Positions 1 through 8,786 of a DNA stretch of 64,000 nt are shown here, piece after piece. This DNA comes from Kitasatospora atroaurantiaca (lineage in GTDB: Bacteria > Actinomycetota > Actinomycetes > Streptomycetales > Streptomycetaceae): the NCBI RefSeq assembly GCF_007828955.1, contig NZ_VIVR01000001.1:3596001-3660000 (forward strand), in the 5' to 3' direction. A program made the position numbers and the translations under genes. Within the stretch, counting starts at the first letter, position 1; each line of letters starts with the position of its first letter. The notes beneath the pieces are model-generated. The model did no database searches. It saw only the letters and a program-made list of their open reading frames with translations, and was not told the origin of the DNA.

Positions 1-690
1 CTGCGCCATGTGGGCGTGGGCCTCCTCGCGGGAGAGCTCCCTGAAGCCGATCTCCTCGCCCAGAGCCTCGGAGATCACCGCAGCCTGCCGACGCGGGCCG
101 ATCGCCTCGGGGCCGGTCAGCTCGTACGTACGGCCCGCGTGGCCTTCGTCGCGCAGCGCGGCAGCGGCGACCTCGGCGATGTCCGCCGGGTCGATGACGG
201 GCAGCGCCACATCTCCGAACGGGGCGAAGACCGTGCGCTTCGTGCGGACCGCCTCGGCCCAGGCGAAGGCGTTGGAGGCGAAACCGGCCGGGCGAAGGAT
301 GGTGAAATCCGGTCCGGACGCGCGCACGGCATCCTCGAACTCGCGCAGGCGGGTGTGCGAAAGAGCCTCAGGGCGTGTGGAGTTGAGCTGGGAGGAGAGC
401 AGGACGAGCCGCTTGACGCCGGCGGCCTCGGCCGCTTCCAGCAGGGCCTTCGGGCTCTCGCCGCGGCCGTTGAGCTCGCCGCCCAGCAGGATGAAGAAGG
501 CATCGGCGCCATCGAGGACCGGCCGCATGCTCGCGGCGTCCCCGAGGTCGGCCCGGGCGTGCCGGACGCCCGCCGGAAGCCCGGCGGGCTCCGGCCGGCG
601 CGAGACGGCCACGACCTCCTCGCCCGCCTCGGCCAGCAGCGGCACCAGCGTCCGCCCGATGTTGCCGGTCGCACCCGTCACGACGATCAT
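1..690 (-). CDS. NmrA-family NAD(P)-binding protein (partial, runs off window)
   Basis: My own reading of the minus strand gives an open frame from ATG at 690 to base 1. It begins with a Rossmann nucleotide-binding motif (MIVVTGATGNIG) and continues with NmrA-like segments such as VKRLVLLSSQ and PDFTILRPAGF. The family binds NAD(P)H and acts as a quinone/azo reductase or redox sensor; which applies here is not visible. GGGGGA lies just upstream of the ATG. The C-terminus is outside the window. The gene is divergent from a TetR regulator, which is its likely repressor. Confidence 0.85.
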   Translation of the reverse strand, partial: MIVVTGATGNIGRTLVPLLAEAGEEVVAVSRRPEPAGLPAGVRHARADLGDAASMRPVLDGADAFFILLGGELNGRGESPKALLEAAEAAGVKRLVLLSSQLNSTRPEALSHTRLREFEDAVRASGPDFTILRPAGFASNAFAWAEAVRTKRTVFAPFGDVALPVIDPADIAEVAAAALRDEGHAGRTYELTGPEAIGPRRQAAVISEALGEEIGFRELSREEAHAHMAQ

Positions 691-771
691 GGCAATCCCC
701 CAAATGAGTTAGTTGGCTGACTTGGTAAGACGCTAACACGGACCTCCGGGGTGCTGTCTATAGTTGGTTGG
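691..771. promoter_or_regulatory. Divergent promoter region between NmrA and TetR genes
   Basis: An 81-bp gap between divergent starts. TATAGT at 759-764 lies 8 bases before the GTG at 772, as expected for a leaderless TetR transcript. The words TAGTTGGCTGACT (709) and TAGTTGGTTGGGTGACT (761) form an imperfect direct repeat, and GTTAG/CTAAC halves lie at 707 and 732. These are candidate TetR operator elements; the assignment is inference. Confidence 0.4.
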
Positions 772-1377
772 GTGACTGACTCAGTGAAGCCCCGGGCAGC
801 GCGGGCGGCCGACAAGCGCCGACGGCTCACGGCCGCGGCAGCCCAGGTGCTGCACGAGCAGGGCGTCGAACGGACCACCCTCGCCGACATCGCGCGCGTG
901 GCCGACGTCCCGGTCGGGAACGTCTACTACTACTTCAAGACCAAGGACGAACTGGTCCAGGCCGCGCTGTCCGAGCACACCGCACACCTGGACGAACTGA
1001 CCGGCCGGCTGGACCAGTTGTCCGACCCGCTCGAACGCCTCAAGGGCCTGATCGAAGCCTGGGTCGGCCGGCGCGACATCGCCGCCCGCTACGGCTGCCC
1101 CACGGGCACCCTGGCCGTCGAACTCGACAAGCGCGCGGACGGGACCCTCGACGCGGAAGCCGGCGCAGTGATCCGGCGGCTGCTCGACTGGGCCGGGCAC
1201 CAGTTCCGCGCCCTGGACCTGCCCGACCCGGACGACCTCGCCGTCACCCTGGTCTCCGCCTACCAGGGCATGTCACTCCTGGCCAACGCCCTGCGCGACC
1301 CGGACATCATGACCCGCCAGGGCACCCGGCTCATCCACTGGCTCGACTCCCTGAAGGCCCCCGACCGGACCCCTTGA
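772..1377 (+). CDS. TetR/AcrR-family transcriptional regulator
   Basis: 201 residues from the GTG at 772; an in-frame GTG at 751 is possible but would place the start before the TATAGT box. The N-terminal helix-turn-helix (TLADIARVADVPVGNVYYYF, about residues 33-52) is classic TetR, followed by an all-helical ligand-binding domain (CPTGTLAVELDKR). This type commonly represses a divergent oxidoreductase, and the NmrA gene starts 81 bp away on the other strand. The ligand is unknown. Confidence 0.9.
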   Translation: MTDSVKPRAARAADKRRRLTAAAAQVLHEQGVERTTLADIARVADVPVGNVYYYFKTKDELVQAALSEHTAHLDELTGRLDQLSDPLERLKGLIEAWVGRRDIAARYGCPTGTLAVELDKRADGTLDAEAGAVIRRLLDWAGHQFRALDLPDPDDLAVTLVSAYQGMSLLANALRDPDIMTRQGTRLIHWLDSLKAPDRTP

Positions 1378-1489
1378 CCACGTACCGGCACCGGGCGCCC
1401 GCAGGCCGGGTGGCCGGGTCGGCGGCCTGGCGCGCATGCTCCCTCTGCGGTCCGGAAGCCGGACCGCAGCGGCGTGAGGTGATCAGCCG

Positions 1490-2506
1490 TCAGGCCGGAG
1501 GCCGTCGCGGGGAGAGGGTCGGGCTCAGGCCGAATGCTGTGAGCAGGTCCGGCTCCAGGAAGGTGACGATCCGGGCGATGCCGGTGGAGGTGACGGTGAC
1601 CACCTGGAGGCCGTGCGCGTGGTGGAGCCCGTCCTCCTCGCGCCGGTAGACGGCGAACGCCGGCTGGCCGTTCGCCGTGGTGGGGACCATCCGGTTGACG
1701 CCCGGGCCGCCGAGGACCCTGCTGCCGATGAAGCGGCCGACCGCCTCGCGGCCGCGGAACCAGGTCAGGTGCGGCGGCATCTCCAGCGCCACGTCCTCGC
1801 GCAGCAGCCGCAGCAGGCCGTCGATGTCGGCCTGTTCGAAGGCCGTGGCGTACCGGTCGATCAGCCTTCGGTGCTCCGGCTCGGCGGGTTCGGCGACCTC
1901 CTCCTCCCGGGGCGCTTCTCGTTCGAGCTGCGATCGGGCGCGCTGGAGGGCGCTGTTGACGGCGGCCGTCGTGGTGTCGAGCAGCTCCGCGACCTCCGAG
2001 GCCCGCCAGACCAGCACATCGCGGAGGATCAGCACCGCCCGCTGCCTCGGGGGCAGATGCTGCAGCGCGCTGATCAGCGCGAGCCGGACGCTGCCGCGGG
2101 TGGCGGCGATGACCGCCGGATCGGCGAGCGGCTCCAGCCACTCGACGCCGGGCCTGGCGAGGACGAGCGGCTGCTCCGGATCCTCGCTCGGGCCGGCGAG
2201 TCCGGAGGGCAGAAGGCGGGTGCTTCGGTGCCGGAGGGCGGTCAGGCAGGCGTTGGTGGCGATCCGGTAGAGCCAGACGCGCAGCGAGGACCGGCCCTCG
2301 AAGCGGTCGTACGCACGCCAGGCTCGCAGATACGTCTCCTGGACGAGGTCCTCCGCGTCGTGGATCGATCCGAGCATGCGGTAGCAGTGCACCAGCAGCT
2401 CCGGCCGATAGACCGCAGTGAGCCGGGTGAACTCCTCGCGGTCGTCGGCCATCGGCCTCACCCCGTCCGTCCGGCGCACCAATCGCGCACTCGCTGTTCC
2501 TGTCAT
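1490..2506 (-). CDS. ECF sigma-70 factor with C-terminal SnoaL-like domain
   Basis: 338 residues from the ATG at 2506, chosen because AAGGAGG precedes it at good spacing; longer and shorter starts are possible. Region 2 is clear (DAEDLVQETYLRAWR, about residues 50-64), as is region 4 with its HTH (LPPRQRAVLILRDV). About 120 extra C-terminal residues resemble a SnoaL/NTF2 domain, as in ECF groups that carry a fused regulatory tail instead of a separate anti-sigma. It follows the SDR gene by 86 bp on the same strand, so co-transcription is likely. Its regulon is not visible here. Confidence 0.88.
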   Translation of the reverse strand: MTGTASARLVRRTDGVRPMADDREEFTRLTAVYRPELLVHCYRMLGSIHDAEDLVQETYLRAWRAYDRFEGRSSLRVWLYRIATNACLTALRHRSTRLLPSGLAGPSEDPEQPLVLARPGVEWLEPLADPAVIAATRGSVRLALISALQHLPPRQRAVLILRDVLVWRASEVAELLDTTTAAVNSALQRARSQLEREAPREEEVAEPAEPEHRRLIDRYATAFEQADIDGLLRLLREDVALEMPPHLTWFRGREAVGRFIGSRVLGGPGVNRMVPTTANGQPAFAVYRREEDGLHHAHGLQVVTVTSTGIARIVTFLEPDLLTAFGLSPTLSPRRPPA

Positions 2507-2592
2507 CCTGCCTCCTTCGGCCCGCGGGTCGGTGCAGGTGCTGCATGTCCCCGTAGCGGCCACGCGGGCCTGTCGAAACTCATCGCTCCGGG

Positions 2593-3345
2593 TCAGCCCA
2601 GCGCGCTCAGACCCTCGGCGGCGAGCAGATAGGCGGCCCGGTCGTGACCGGGGTCGGCGGCGAGGTCGAGGACGGCCTTGCCGACCTGCTCGGGGGTGAG
2701 GGTCGTTCCGAGCCGGTCGAGGAAGGTGGGGATGTCGACGCCGGCGCGGGCCGCGTACGCCGCCACGGCGGCCTCCCCCAGGCCGGTGGCCGGGGTGAGC
2801 TTGGGGAGCACCGAGACGAACCTGATGCCGAGGCCCTCGCGCTGCGACTCCTCGCCGGCGTACGCGGCGACGAACCTGATCGCGGCCTTGGCCCCGGCGT
2901 AGCCCCCGCTGATCGGCGAGCCGTTGAGCGCGGCGCCGCTGGAGAAGGCGATCACCGTGCTGCCGGGAGCGAGGGGGGCGAGCAGAGCCTCACGGATCCA
3001 GTGGAACGCGTGCTTGACGTCGACCTCCCAATTCCGGCTGAAGGTCTCCCAGGTGTGCCGGTGGATCGGGCGGGAGAGCGGGCTCGCTCCCGCGTTGAGC
3101 ACGAGCGTGCGCGGCCGGTACCGGTCGATCAGGCGACCGGCCACAACGGGGTCGGTCACGTCCGCGACCACCGGGGTGAACGTGTCGCCGAGCTGCGCCC
3201 GGACGTCCTCCAGCTGCGCCCGGTCGCGAGCGACCCCCACGACCTGGGCGCCGGCCTGGGAGAGCGCGACGGCGATGCCGCGGCCGAACCCCCTGCTCGC
3301 TCCGGTGACGAGTGCCGTCGTTCCGGCGATGTCCTGCGTGGGCAT
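2593..3345 (-). CDS. Short-chain dehydrogenase/reductase (SDR)
   Basis: 250 residues with the classical SDR pattern: TGASRGFGRG cofactor loop near the N-terminus, LVLNAGAS (NAG motif), an active-site Ser (IAFSSGAA) and a Tyr-x3-Lys pair (GGYAGAKAA). Catalytic residues look intact, so an NAD(P)-dependent oxidoreductase is expected; the substrate cannot be told. AAGGAG precedes the ATG. It lies directly upstream of the ECF-SnoaL sigma gene, so the two may form a stress-response unit. Confidence 0.9.
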   Translation of the reverse strand: MPTQDIAGTTALVTGASRGFGRGIAVALSQAGAQVVGVARDRAQLEDVRAQLGDTFTPVVADVTDPVVAGRLIDRYRPRTLVLNAGASPLSRPIHRHTWETFSRNWEVDVKHAFHWIREALLAPLAPGSTVIAFSSGAALNGSPISGGYAGAKAAIRFVAAYAGEESQREGLGIRFVSVLPKLTPATGLGEAAVAAYAARAGVDIPTFLDRLGTTLTPEQVGKAVLDLAADPGHDRAAYLLAAEGLSALG

Positions 3346-3692
3346 TCCGAACTCCTTGATCAGTGTCTGTGGCCCGCGGGTGTCGCGGCCCTCACTGATA
3401 AGGACTCGATGCGCCGGCAGGAATCATCGCCGCGCGCCGCATCCTCCCGAAGCCTTCGTCGCGTCGCCGTCCCGGGCTCGGTCTCGGTCTCGGTCTCGGT
3501 CGAGATCTGCGGCGTCACGGCCCGTCCCGGCCGTGGGAAGCCGCCGACCCACGGTCGTGATCGCGGTCCGCGGCAGCGCCGGGATGCAGTCGGGCCGGAA
3601 GGTCCCTAGCGTCGAAGGCAGGAGCTCGACGCAACGGGTGCCGCCCCGCCGCCTGTGCACATCGGGCACACATCACCAGGAGATGGTTCAGC
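3346..3692. other. Intergenic region with short inverted and tandem repeats
   Basis: A 347-bp gap between divergent genes, with no gene seen. ATCAGTG (3359-3365) and CACTGAT (3393-3399) form an inverted repeat just upstream of the SDR gene and could be an operator. A short tandem run of GGTCTC units (about 3479-3503) looks like simple-sequence expansion. AGGAG near 3678 is the ribosome site of the next gene. Confidence 0.45.
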
Positions 3693-4019
3693 ATGGCCAC
3701 AACATCCGACACCCCTGTCCTGGACACCCTCGCAGCCATGACCCTCGACTCGGTCGAGCGATGCGGGCTGTCCGCGGACATGCTCATCCTCACCCGCATC
3801 GCGGCTCTCGCCGCCATGGACGCACCAGCGGTGTCCTACCTCGCCCACATCGACGCGGCCGCCAAGGCCAACCTCACACCGAGGCAGCTGCAGGACATCC
3901 TGGTCGCGATCGCGCCCATCGTGGGCACCGCCCGCGTCATGTCCGCGGCCACCCACATCACCGAGGCCCTCGGCATCGCCATCGCCGTGGCCGAGGCTGA
4001 GGCCGAGGCCGAGGCCTAG
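3693..4019 (+). CDS. Small carboxymuconolactone decarboxylase (CMD)-family protein
   Basis: 108 residues, helical, with the CMD/AhpD-like stretch LTPRQLQDILVAIAPIVGTARV in the second half. I see no Cys-x2-Cys, so peroxidatic AhpD activity is unlikely; the family also includes small cofactor-free proteins of unknown role. The C-terminus ends in an Ala-Glu run (AEAEAEAEA). AGGAG precedes the ATG. The gene stands alone and converges on a lipoprotein gene across a strong hairpin. Confidence 0.75.
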   Translation: MATTSDTPVLDTLAAMTLDSVERCGLSADMLILTRIAALAAMDAPAVSYLAHIDAAAKANLTPRQLQDILVAIAPIVGTARVMSAATHITEALGIAIAVAEAEAEAEA

Positions 4020-4138
4020 TGTCACGTGCCCTCGATCCGTCGGGCTGCGGCGAGTGAGTCGAGGAACCGGTTGGCGCCCCAGGCGCAGACGGCGCGTTCG
4101 AGGGCACGGACGGAGCGGTGGACGCCGCGGCCGCTATG

Positions 4139-4189
4139 GGCGTGCGCGGACGGCATCGATGGCGTCTGTCGATGCCGTCCGCGCACGCC
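4139..4189. terminator. Strong bidirectional terminator hairpin
   Basis: A perfect 21-bp inverted repeat (arms 4139-4159 and 4169-4189, 9-base loop) between two convergent genes. There is no T-run, as is common in streptomycetes. Termination in both directions is inferred. Confidence 0.75.
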
Positions 4190-4283
4190 GACGAGGTCGG
4201 GACGGGCCTCGGAGCCAAGCTGGTGCTCGCAGAGACACCGCAGTCGCCACGCCGTCGGGGCCTTCGTCGTTTCGTGGTCGCAG

Positions 4284-4715
4284 TCAGCCCGTGACCTTGA
4301 TCGTGACGGTGAACGTGCCCTGGTCGGAGGTGCAGGGCTTCGCCTCCCCGCAGCTGCTGCGCTGCGAGGTCAACTGGGCCGAACCCGCCGCGCGGGCCAG
4401 GAAGGTGCTGCTGACCGTGCCGCAGCCGCCCCCCGGGCGGCAGGACGGGGATGCCGAGGACGAGGGAGCGCCGGTCGGCTGGACCAGCTGCGGCGCCGAG
4501 CTGGCGACGGCGGACCAGTACGTACTGTGCAGGTCGACCCGGATCGTCGTGCCGACGCCGACGGTGACCGTGGTGCGGTCGGCATGCTCGTCCAGGGCGA
4601 CCACCGCCTGGCTCGGCGACGCCGAGGAGGAGCCGGCCGGGACCGTGGCGGTCGAGCCGCATCCGGCCAGTCCCAGGAGGGCGAAGCCCACCGCGGCGAT
4701 TCTCTTCATGGTCAT
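4284..4715 (-). CDS. Putative secreted lipoprotein
   Basis: 143 residues from the second ATG (4715), which is properly spaced from GGAGG; an ATG at 4727 sits almost on the ribosome site. A type II signal peptide with lipobox LAGC puts the lipidated Cys near residue 19. The mature part has a Ser-rich linker, four further Cys, and a beta-rich end (GTFTVTIKV) faintly like I42/chagasin-type protease inhibitors, but I cannot confirm that. No operon partner is visible; it converges with the CMD-family gene. Confidence 0.7.
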   Translation of the reverse strand: MTMKRIAAVGFALLGLAGCGSTATVPAGSSSASPSQAVVALDEHADRTTVTVGVGTTIRVDLHSTYWSAVASSAPQLVQPTGAPSSSASPSCRPGGGCGTVSSTFLARAAGSAQLTSQRSSCGEAKPCTSDQGTFTVTIKVTG

Positions 4716-4858
4716 GAGTGTCTCCATCTCCTCCCCCGAGTGCCCGCATCTCGGCCGACACGGATCGGACGCACGAGGCCGGCGAGCGGATCCCCCGAGA
4801 ACTACGGCACCGGGGCGGGCTTTCGGCCCACCCCGGTGCGTTCAGGTGCTGTTGAGCG

Positions 4859-6766
4859 TCAGGAGACGTTCAGCGCGGTGTCGTCGATCACGAAGCTGGT
4901 CTTCAGCGAGGAGTCCTCGGTGCCGGTGAACTTCAGGGTGACGGTCTGACCTGCGTAGCTGGAGAGGTCGAAGGTCTTCTGCACGTAGCCCGATGCCGCG
5001 TTCACGTTGGAGTACGTGGCGAGGGTGGTGGAGTCGGCCTGGACGGTCAGCTTGTCGTAGGCGGTGCTGCCGGTCTCGGCGGTGTCGATGTGGAGCCAGA
5101 AGGAGAGGGTGGCCCGGCAGCCGGCCGGGATGGTGACGGTCTGCGAGAGGGTGTCGGTGTGGGTGCTGCCGTAGCCGTCCAGCCAGGCCTTCCACGAGCC
5201 GGAGTGGGCGGCCTCGGAGGCGGAGTTGGAGATCACGCCGGAGGAGGCGGTCCACGGCGCCGCCGAGCCGGTCTCGAAGCCGGTGTTGCCGAGCAGCTGG
5301 GAGGCGGTGCAGCCGCCGCCGCTGCCGCTGACCGTCCAGCTGAAGGAGGCCGAGCCGGAGGCGCCGGTGCCGTCCGTCGCGGTGACGGTGACGTTGGAGG
5401 TGCCCGCGGTGGTCGGAGTACCGGAGATCAGGCCGCTGGACGAGATCGACAGGCCGGCCGGCAGACCGGTGGCCGAGTAGGTGAGGGTCTGGCCGGAGGC
5501 CGAGTCCGTGGCGCTGACCTGCAGGCCGGCCGCCGTACCGACGGTGCCGCTCTGGTTGCCCGGGCTGGTCACGGTGACCGTGTTGCCGTGGGTGAGGATC
5601 GCGTGCGAGATGGCGCAGGAGTTGGTGTCGTTGGACCAGCTGGCCTGCTCGGCGAAGGTGCCGGTGGCGAAGGTGATGTTGGCCGCGCCGCCGGTGGTGC
5701 CCGCCTTCAGCCAGGCGCACTCGTCGGAGTTCTCCTGACCGTTGTAGGAGCTCCCGGTGTGGTTGGTCCAGCCGCCCGCCGGGTTCTGGTCGGACATCAT
5801 CTCCTGCCACTCGTGGCCGAGGGTCATGGTCCAGCCGTCAAGGGTGCCGGGCGAGTTGATGAAGCCGACGCCGCAGCCCGCACCCATGTCGATGTTGTAC
5901 GGCTGGTTGCTGAACGCGATGTCACCGTACGGCGAGGAAGCCGCACCCCCACCGCTCAGCGTGGTGTCGCCGTTCCAGTCGTGCCAGGCACAGTAACCCT
6001 GGGTGGGGCTCTGGTAGTTGTCCGGGTTGGTGCCGTGCGGCGACAGGATGACGTAGTACGCGTTCCGGTTCGAGGCGGCCGTGGTGTTGCCGAAGTGCGC
6101 GGCCGCGTTGACGGCCTCCACGGCCAGTTGGTGGCCGGTCGCCGAGCTCGGCGAGGCGGCCGCGTTGTCGTACCACACGCCGGAGAGCACGCCGCCGGCC
6201 TGGTACGGGATGAAGTTGGCGTTCGCGGGGCAACTGGTCGCGCCGGTGGCCACGTTCGGGCCGTCGCACCACTGGGTCAGGTCGGCCGACCACGTCTCGT
6301 TGTTGGTGCCGATGCCCTTGAACATGTTCTGGGTGGCGGCCGCGGCACCGTTCGCGTCACCGGTGAAGGTCGCGTTGCCGTTGGCATCGGTGCCCTGGGT
6401 GCCCCACTGGTTTCCGTAGAACACCAGGTAGACCTTGGAGTGGCCGCTCTGGACGCCGATGCCGTCGACGCCCCCGCCGTAGGACAGCGTCTGCTGCCCG
6501 GTGGCGGCGTTGGCCGAGTGGCTCGCGTCCCAGCCGTGCATCTTGGTGTTCAGCTCGACGGTCGGAACCACACCGTGCCGGTATCCGTGCTGGTACGCCG
6601 GGCTGTACGGGTTCTTGGGGCCGCCCTGCGCGGCTGAGGTGAGCGGCGCGGGGCTGGCCTGCGCGGGGACTGCCGCGGCGGTGAGGCCGCCTACGGCGAG
6701 TGCGAGTGAGACGGCGCCGGTCAGCGCCCCGAATCTCGCACGGCGGGTGGTGGGGGAATTACCCAT
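4859..6766 (-). CDS. Secreted protein with HEWQE motif, Ig-like and C-terminal beta domains
   Basis: 635 residues from the ATG at 6766 (AGAGAGG upstream); an ATG at 6787 adds seven residues. A Sec-type signal peptide is clear, with RR before the hydrophobic core and an Ala-x-Ala end (VPAQA). The N-terminal 350-odd residues carry [11 protein letters not shown] around residue 315, resembling a metallopeptidase helix without a standard HExxH. A putative Ig (He_PIG-like) domain follows ([19 protein letters not shown]), then a 140-residue jelly-roll-like domain starting [13 protein letters not shown]. It resembles putative Ig domain-containing exoproteins of streptomycetes. Catalysis is unproven. 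Confidence 0.75.
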   Translation of the reverse strand: MGNSPTTRRARFGALTGAVSLALAVGGLTAAAVPAQASPAPLTSAAQGGPKNPYSPAYQHGYRHGVVPTVELNTKMHGWDASHSANAATGQQTLSYGGGVDGIGVQSGHSKVYLVFYGNQWGTQGTDANGNATFTGDANGAAAATQNMFKGIGTNNETWSADLTQWCDGPNVATGATSCPANANFIPYQAGGVLSGVWYDNAAASPSSATGHQLAVEAVNAAAHFGNTTAASNRNAYYVILSPHGTNPDNYQSPTQGYCAWHDWNGDTTLSGGGAASSPYGDIAFSNQPYNIDMGAGCGVGFINSPGTLDGWTMTLGHEWQEMMSDQNPAGGWTNHTGSSYNGQENSDECAWLKAGTTGGAANITFATGTFAEQASWSNDTNSCAISHAILTHGNTVTVTSPGNQSGTVGTAAGLQVSATDSASGQTLTYSATGLPAGLSISSSGLISGTPTTAGTSNVTVTATDGTGASGSASFSWTVSGSGGGCTASQLLGNTGFETGSAAPWTASSGVISNSASEAAHSGSWKAWLDGYGSTHTDTLSQTVTIPAGCRATLSFWLHIDTAETGSTAYDKLTVQADSTTLATYSNVNAASGYVQKTFDLSSYAGQTVTLKFTGTEDSSLKTSFVIDDTALNVS

Positions 6767-7218
6767 GGGTGAGGGTGCCTCTCTCATGCCGACCACCCGG
6801 ACGCTGGTGAGCGACGGGTGATCCTTTGGATGGACACAGGCCGGCGGCATTTCGCACGAGTACGCCGGGAAATCCGCACAACGGAGAGAAGCGGAAAGCC
6901 GGAAAAGCATTCCGCCGAGCTACCCTCCGCCCCTCCGCACAAGGAGAACGGAACCGACTTGGTGCAGACCAGGGAGTTGAGGACTCGTCATCATATGGGG
7001 CTGGTCCGCCGCCTGCAGGGCTGAAGCAAACCAGAGCCGGTGAACGGCGGTCAATGGATGGGCCTAAGGAAATGTTAAAGAAATGGTTTCCGCAGGTCAG
7101 GCCCAATATGAGGGCCGCAGTCAACGCGTGTAGCTATTCACTGAATACATTTCAGGATGACTGTTACAACATTTTCAACGGAATGTCAGCGGTTTTTCCC
7201 AGAGCCGGCCGGGACGGT
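6767..7218. other. Intergenic region upstream of the exoprotein gene
   Basis: About 450 bp without a convincing gene. Bases 7040-7190 are clearly more AT-rich than their surroundings (for example ATGTTAAAGAAATGG), consistent with a promoter/control region for the leftward exoprotein gene or with foreign DNA. No clear -35/-10 pair was assigned. Confidence 0.35.
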
Positions 7219-7353
7219 TCAGCGGGAGGCGTCCTTGTCCGGGGCGCGGTGACGGAGGGCGTTCTGGGAGTCGACGTATTCGAGCATGAGGCGGGCGAAC
7301 TCCAGACCTTCGCGCTCCGTCCAGTCGGCGGTGATGTACTTGTCCTCGGTCGT
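7219..7353 (-). pseudogene. C-terminal gene relic, unrecognised
   Basis: A minus-strand frame ends with about 44 protein-like residues (DKYITADWTEREGLEFARLM and onward), whereas upstream of 7353 the same frame turns into low-complexity GC-rich translation. This looks like the tail of a degraded gene. I do not recognise the family. Confidence 0.35.
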
Positions 7354-7360
7354 CGGCCCC

Positions 7361-7462
7361 GGCGCCGAGGACGACCCGCTCGCGAGCCACAGCCTCCAGG
7401 TCGAGCGCGCCCTCACCTTCCGGCAGTGGGCCCACGAGAACGTCGGCGCCTTCACCCGGTGA
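7361..7462 (+). pseudogene. Relic of an NmrA-type oxidoreductase C-terminus
   Basis: On the plus strand 33 codons followed by TGA read HSLQVERALTFRQWAHEN and then VGAFTR, the type of ending seen in NmrA-like NAD(P)-binding proteins. No start or N-terminal domain precedes it. It abuts the opposite-strand relic, so two gene ends have been brought together by deletion. Family assignment is tentative. Confidence 0.35.
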
Positions 7463-7527
7463 CCCACTCAACCGGCCCGCCGAGGAGAAGGACATCGAGG
7501 GCCTGGTGAAGTCACTGCACTCGGCAT

Positions 7528-7546
7528 GTATATACGACGAGTATAC
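7528..7546. promoter_or_regulatory. Possible PadR operator/promoter
   Basis: GTATATAC (7528-7535) and GTATAC (7541-7546) are self-complementary words in an AT-rich pocket directly upstream of the PadR gene, followed by GTGTATGG. PadR proteins typically autoregulate at such palindromes. Function is inferred. Confidence 0.45.
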
Positions 7547-7566
7547 GCTCAGTGTATGGTCGTCTC

Positions 7567-8091
7567 ATGAGTGTTCCTTTGACCCTTCTGGGGCTGCTTG
7601 AGCGGGAGCCGAGCCACGGCTACGACCTCAAGCGCGACTACGACGCCTTCTTCGGCCGGGGCAAGCCCCTGCCGTTCGGTCAGGTCTACGCCACGCTCGG
7701 CCGGTTGGCCCGGGACGGCAAGGTGGTGACGGGCGAGGCGGAGCCGGGCGACGGGCCCGATCGCAAGCGCTACGTCATCACCGATGCGGGGGTGACCGAG
7801 TTCGAGACCTGGCTCGCCGAGCCGGTCCCTGCTGAGCCGAACCTTCAGACGGTGCTCTTCACCAAGGTCGTGCTGGCCCTGATGCTCGGCCGCTCGGCGG
7901 AGCAGTACCTCGACACCCAGCGCGCCGCCCACATGAAGCGGATGCGCGAGCTGACCGAACTCCGGCGCACCGGTGCGCTGGTGGACGCGCTGCTGGCCGA
8001 CCACGGCCTGTTCCATCTCGAAGCCGACCTGCGGTGGATCGACCTGACCGCCGCCCGGCTGGACGCCCTGGCGGAGGCGGTGCGCTCATGA
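7567..8091 (+). CDS. PadR-family transcriptional regulator
   Basis: 174 residues from the ATG at 7567; a GTG at 7552 would add five. The winged-helix PadR core is clear (LTLLGLLEREPSHGYDLKRD, then GQVYATLGRLARDGKV) and a C-terminal Vir_Act_alpha-like helical dimerisation arm follows. Its stop overlaps the ATG of the ABC ATPase by 4 bp, so regulator and exporter form one operon. Repression of this operon, relieved by a transported drug or peptide, is the usual arrangement. Confidence 0.92.
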   Translation: MSVPLTLLGLLEREPSHGYDLKRDYDAFFGRGKPLPFGQVYATLGRLARDGKVVTGEAEPGDGPDRKRYVITDAGVTEFETWLAEPVPAEPNLQTVLFTKVVLALMLGRSAEQYLDTQRAAHMKRMRELTELRRTGALVDALLADHGLFHLEADLRWIDLTAARLDALAEAVRS

Positions 8092-8786
8092 CCTCTCGTA
8101 CGCACCCCTTCCTCGAGGCGCGCGACATCGAGCTCTCCTTCGGCGAGACCCCGGCCCTCCGGGGCGCCGGCCTGTCGGTGGCCGCCGGCGAGATCCTGGC
8201 GGTCATGGGCCCGAGCGGTTCGGGCAAGTCGACGCTGCTGCACTGCCTGGCCGGCATCCTCACCCCCGGTTCCGGCGAGGTCCACTTCGACGGCCGCCGG
8301 ATCGACACCATGTCGGAGGCGGAGCGCAGCGCCCTGCGGCGCGACCGCTTCGGTTTCGTGTTCCAGTTCGGCCAGCTCGTCCCCGAGTTGACCGCCGAGG
8401 AGAACGTCGCCTTACCCCTGTTGCTGGGTGGCACCCGCCGGGCGACGGCCCTGAAGGAGGCCAGGCCCTGGTTCGGGCGGCTCGGCCTCGACGGGCTGGA
8501 GCAGCGCAGGTCCGGCGAGCTGTCGGGGGGTCAGGCGCAGCGGGTCGCGCTGGCCCGCGGCCTGGTCGCGCGCCCGCAGGTGCTGTTCGCCGACGAGCCG
8601 ACCGGGGCGCTGGACTCGCTCACCGGCGAGCACGTCATGGACCTGATGGTGGGCGCGGCCCGCGAGCAGGGCACCACCGTCGTCCTGGTCACCCACGAGG
8701 CCCGGGTGGCCGCCTACGCCGACCGCGAGGCGATCGTCCGCGACGGAAGGGCGACCTCGCTGTCACCGGATCGGATCGCCTCGTGA
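8088..8786 (+). CDS. ABC transporter ATP-binding protein (MacB/LolD type)
   Basis: 232 residues from the ATG at 8088, inside the PadR stop. Walker A GPSGSGKST, signature LSGGQAQR, Walker B VLFADEPTGALDS and the switch His (LVTHEA) are all present. This is the ATPase class that pairs with FtsX-type permeases for efflux or lipoprotein/antibiotic handling. Its stop overlaps the permease GTG by 4 bp. Confidence 0.95.
   Translation: MTSRTHPFLEARDIELSFGETPALRGAGLSVAAGEILAVMGPSGSGKSTLLHCLAGILTPGSGEVHFDGRRIDTMSEAERSALRRDRFGFVFQFGQLVPELTAEENVALPLLLGGTRRATALKEARPWFGRLGLDGLEQRRSGELSGGQAQRVALARGLVARPQVLFADEPTGALDSLTGEHVMDLMVGAAREQGTTVVLVTHEARVAAYADREAIVRDGRATSLSPDRIAS

Noticed and set aside
3479..3503. 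GGTCTC tandem run as a regulatory repeat
   Set aside because: Short simple-sequence repeat with no symmetry and no clear promoter; more likely slippage.
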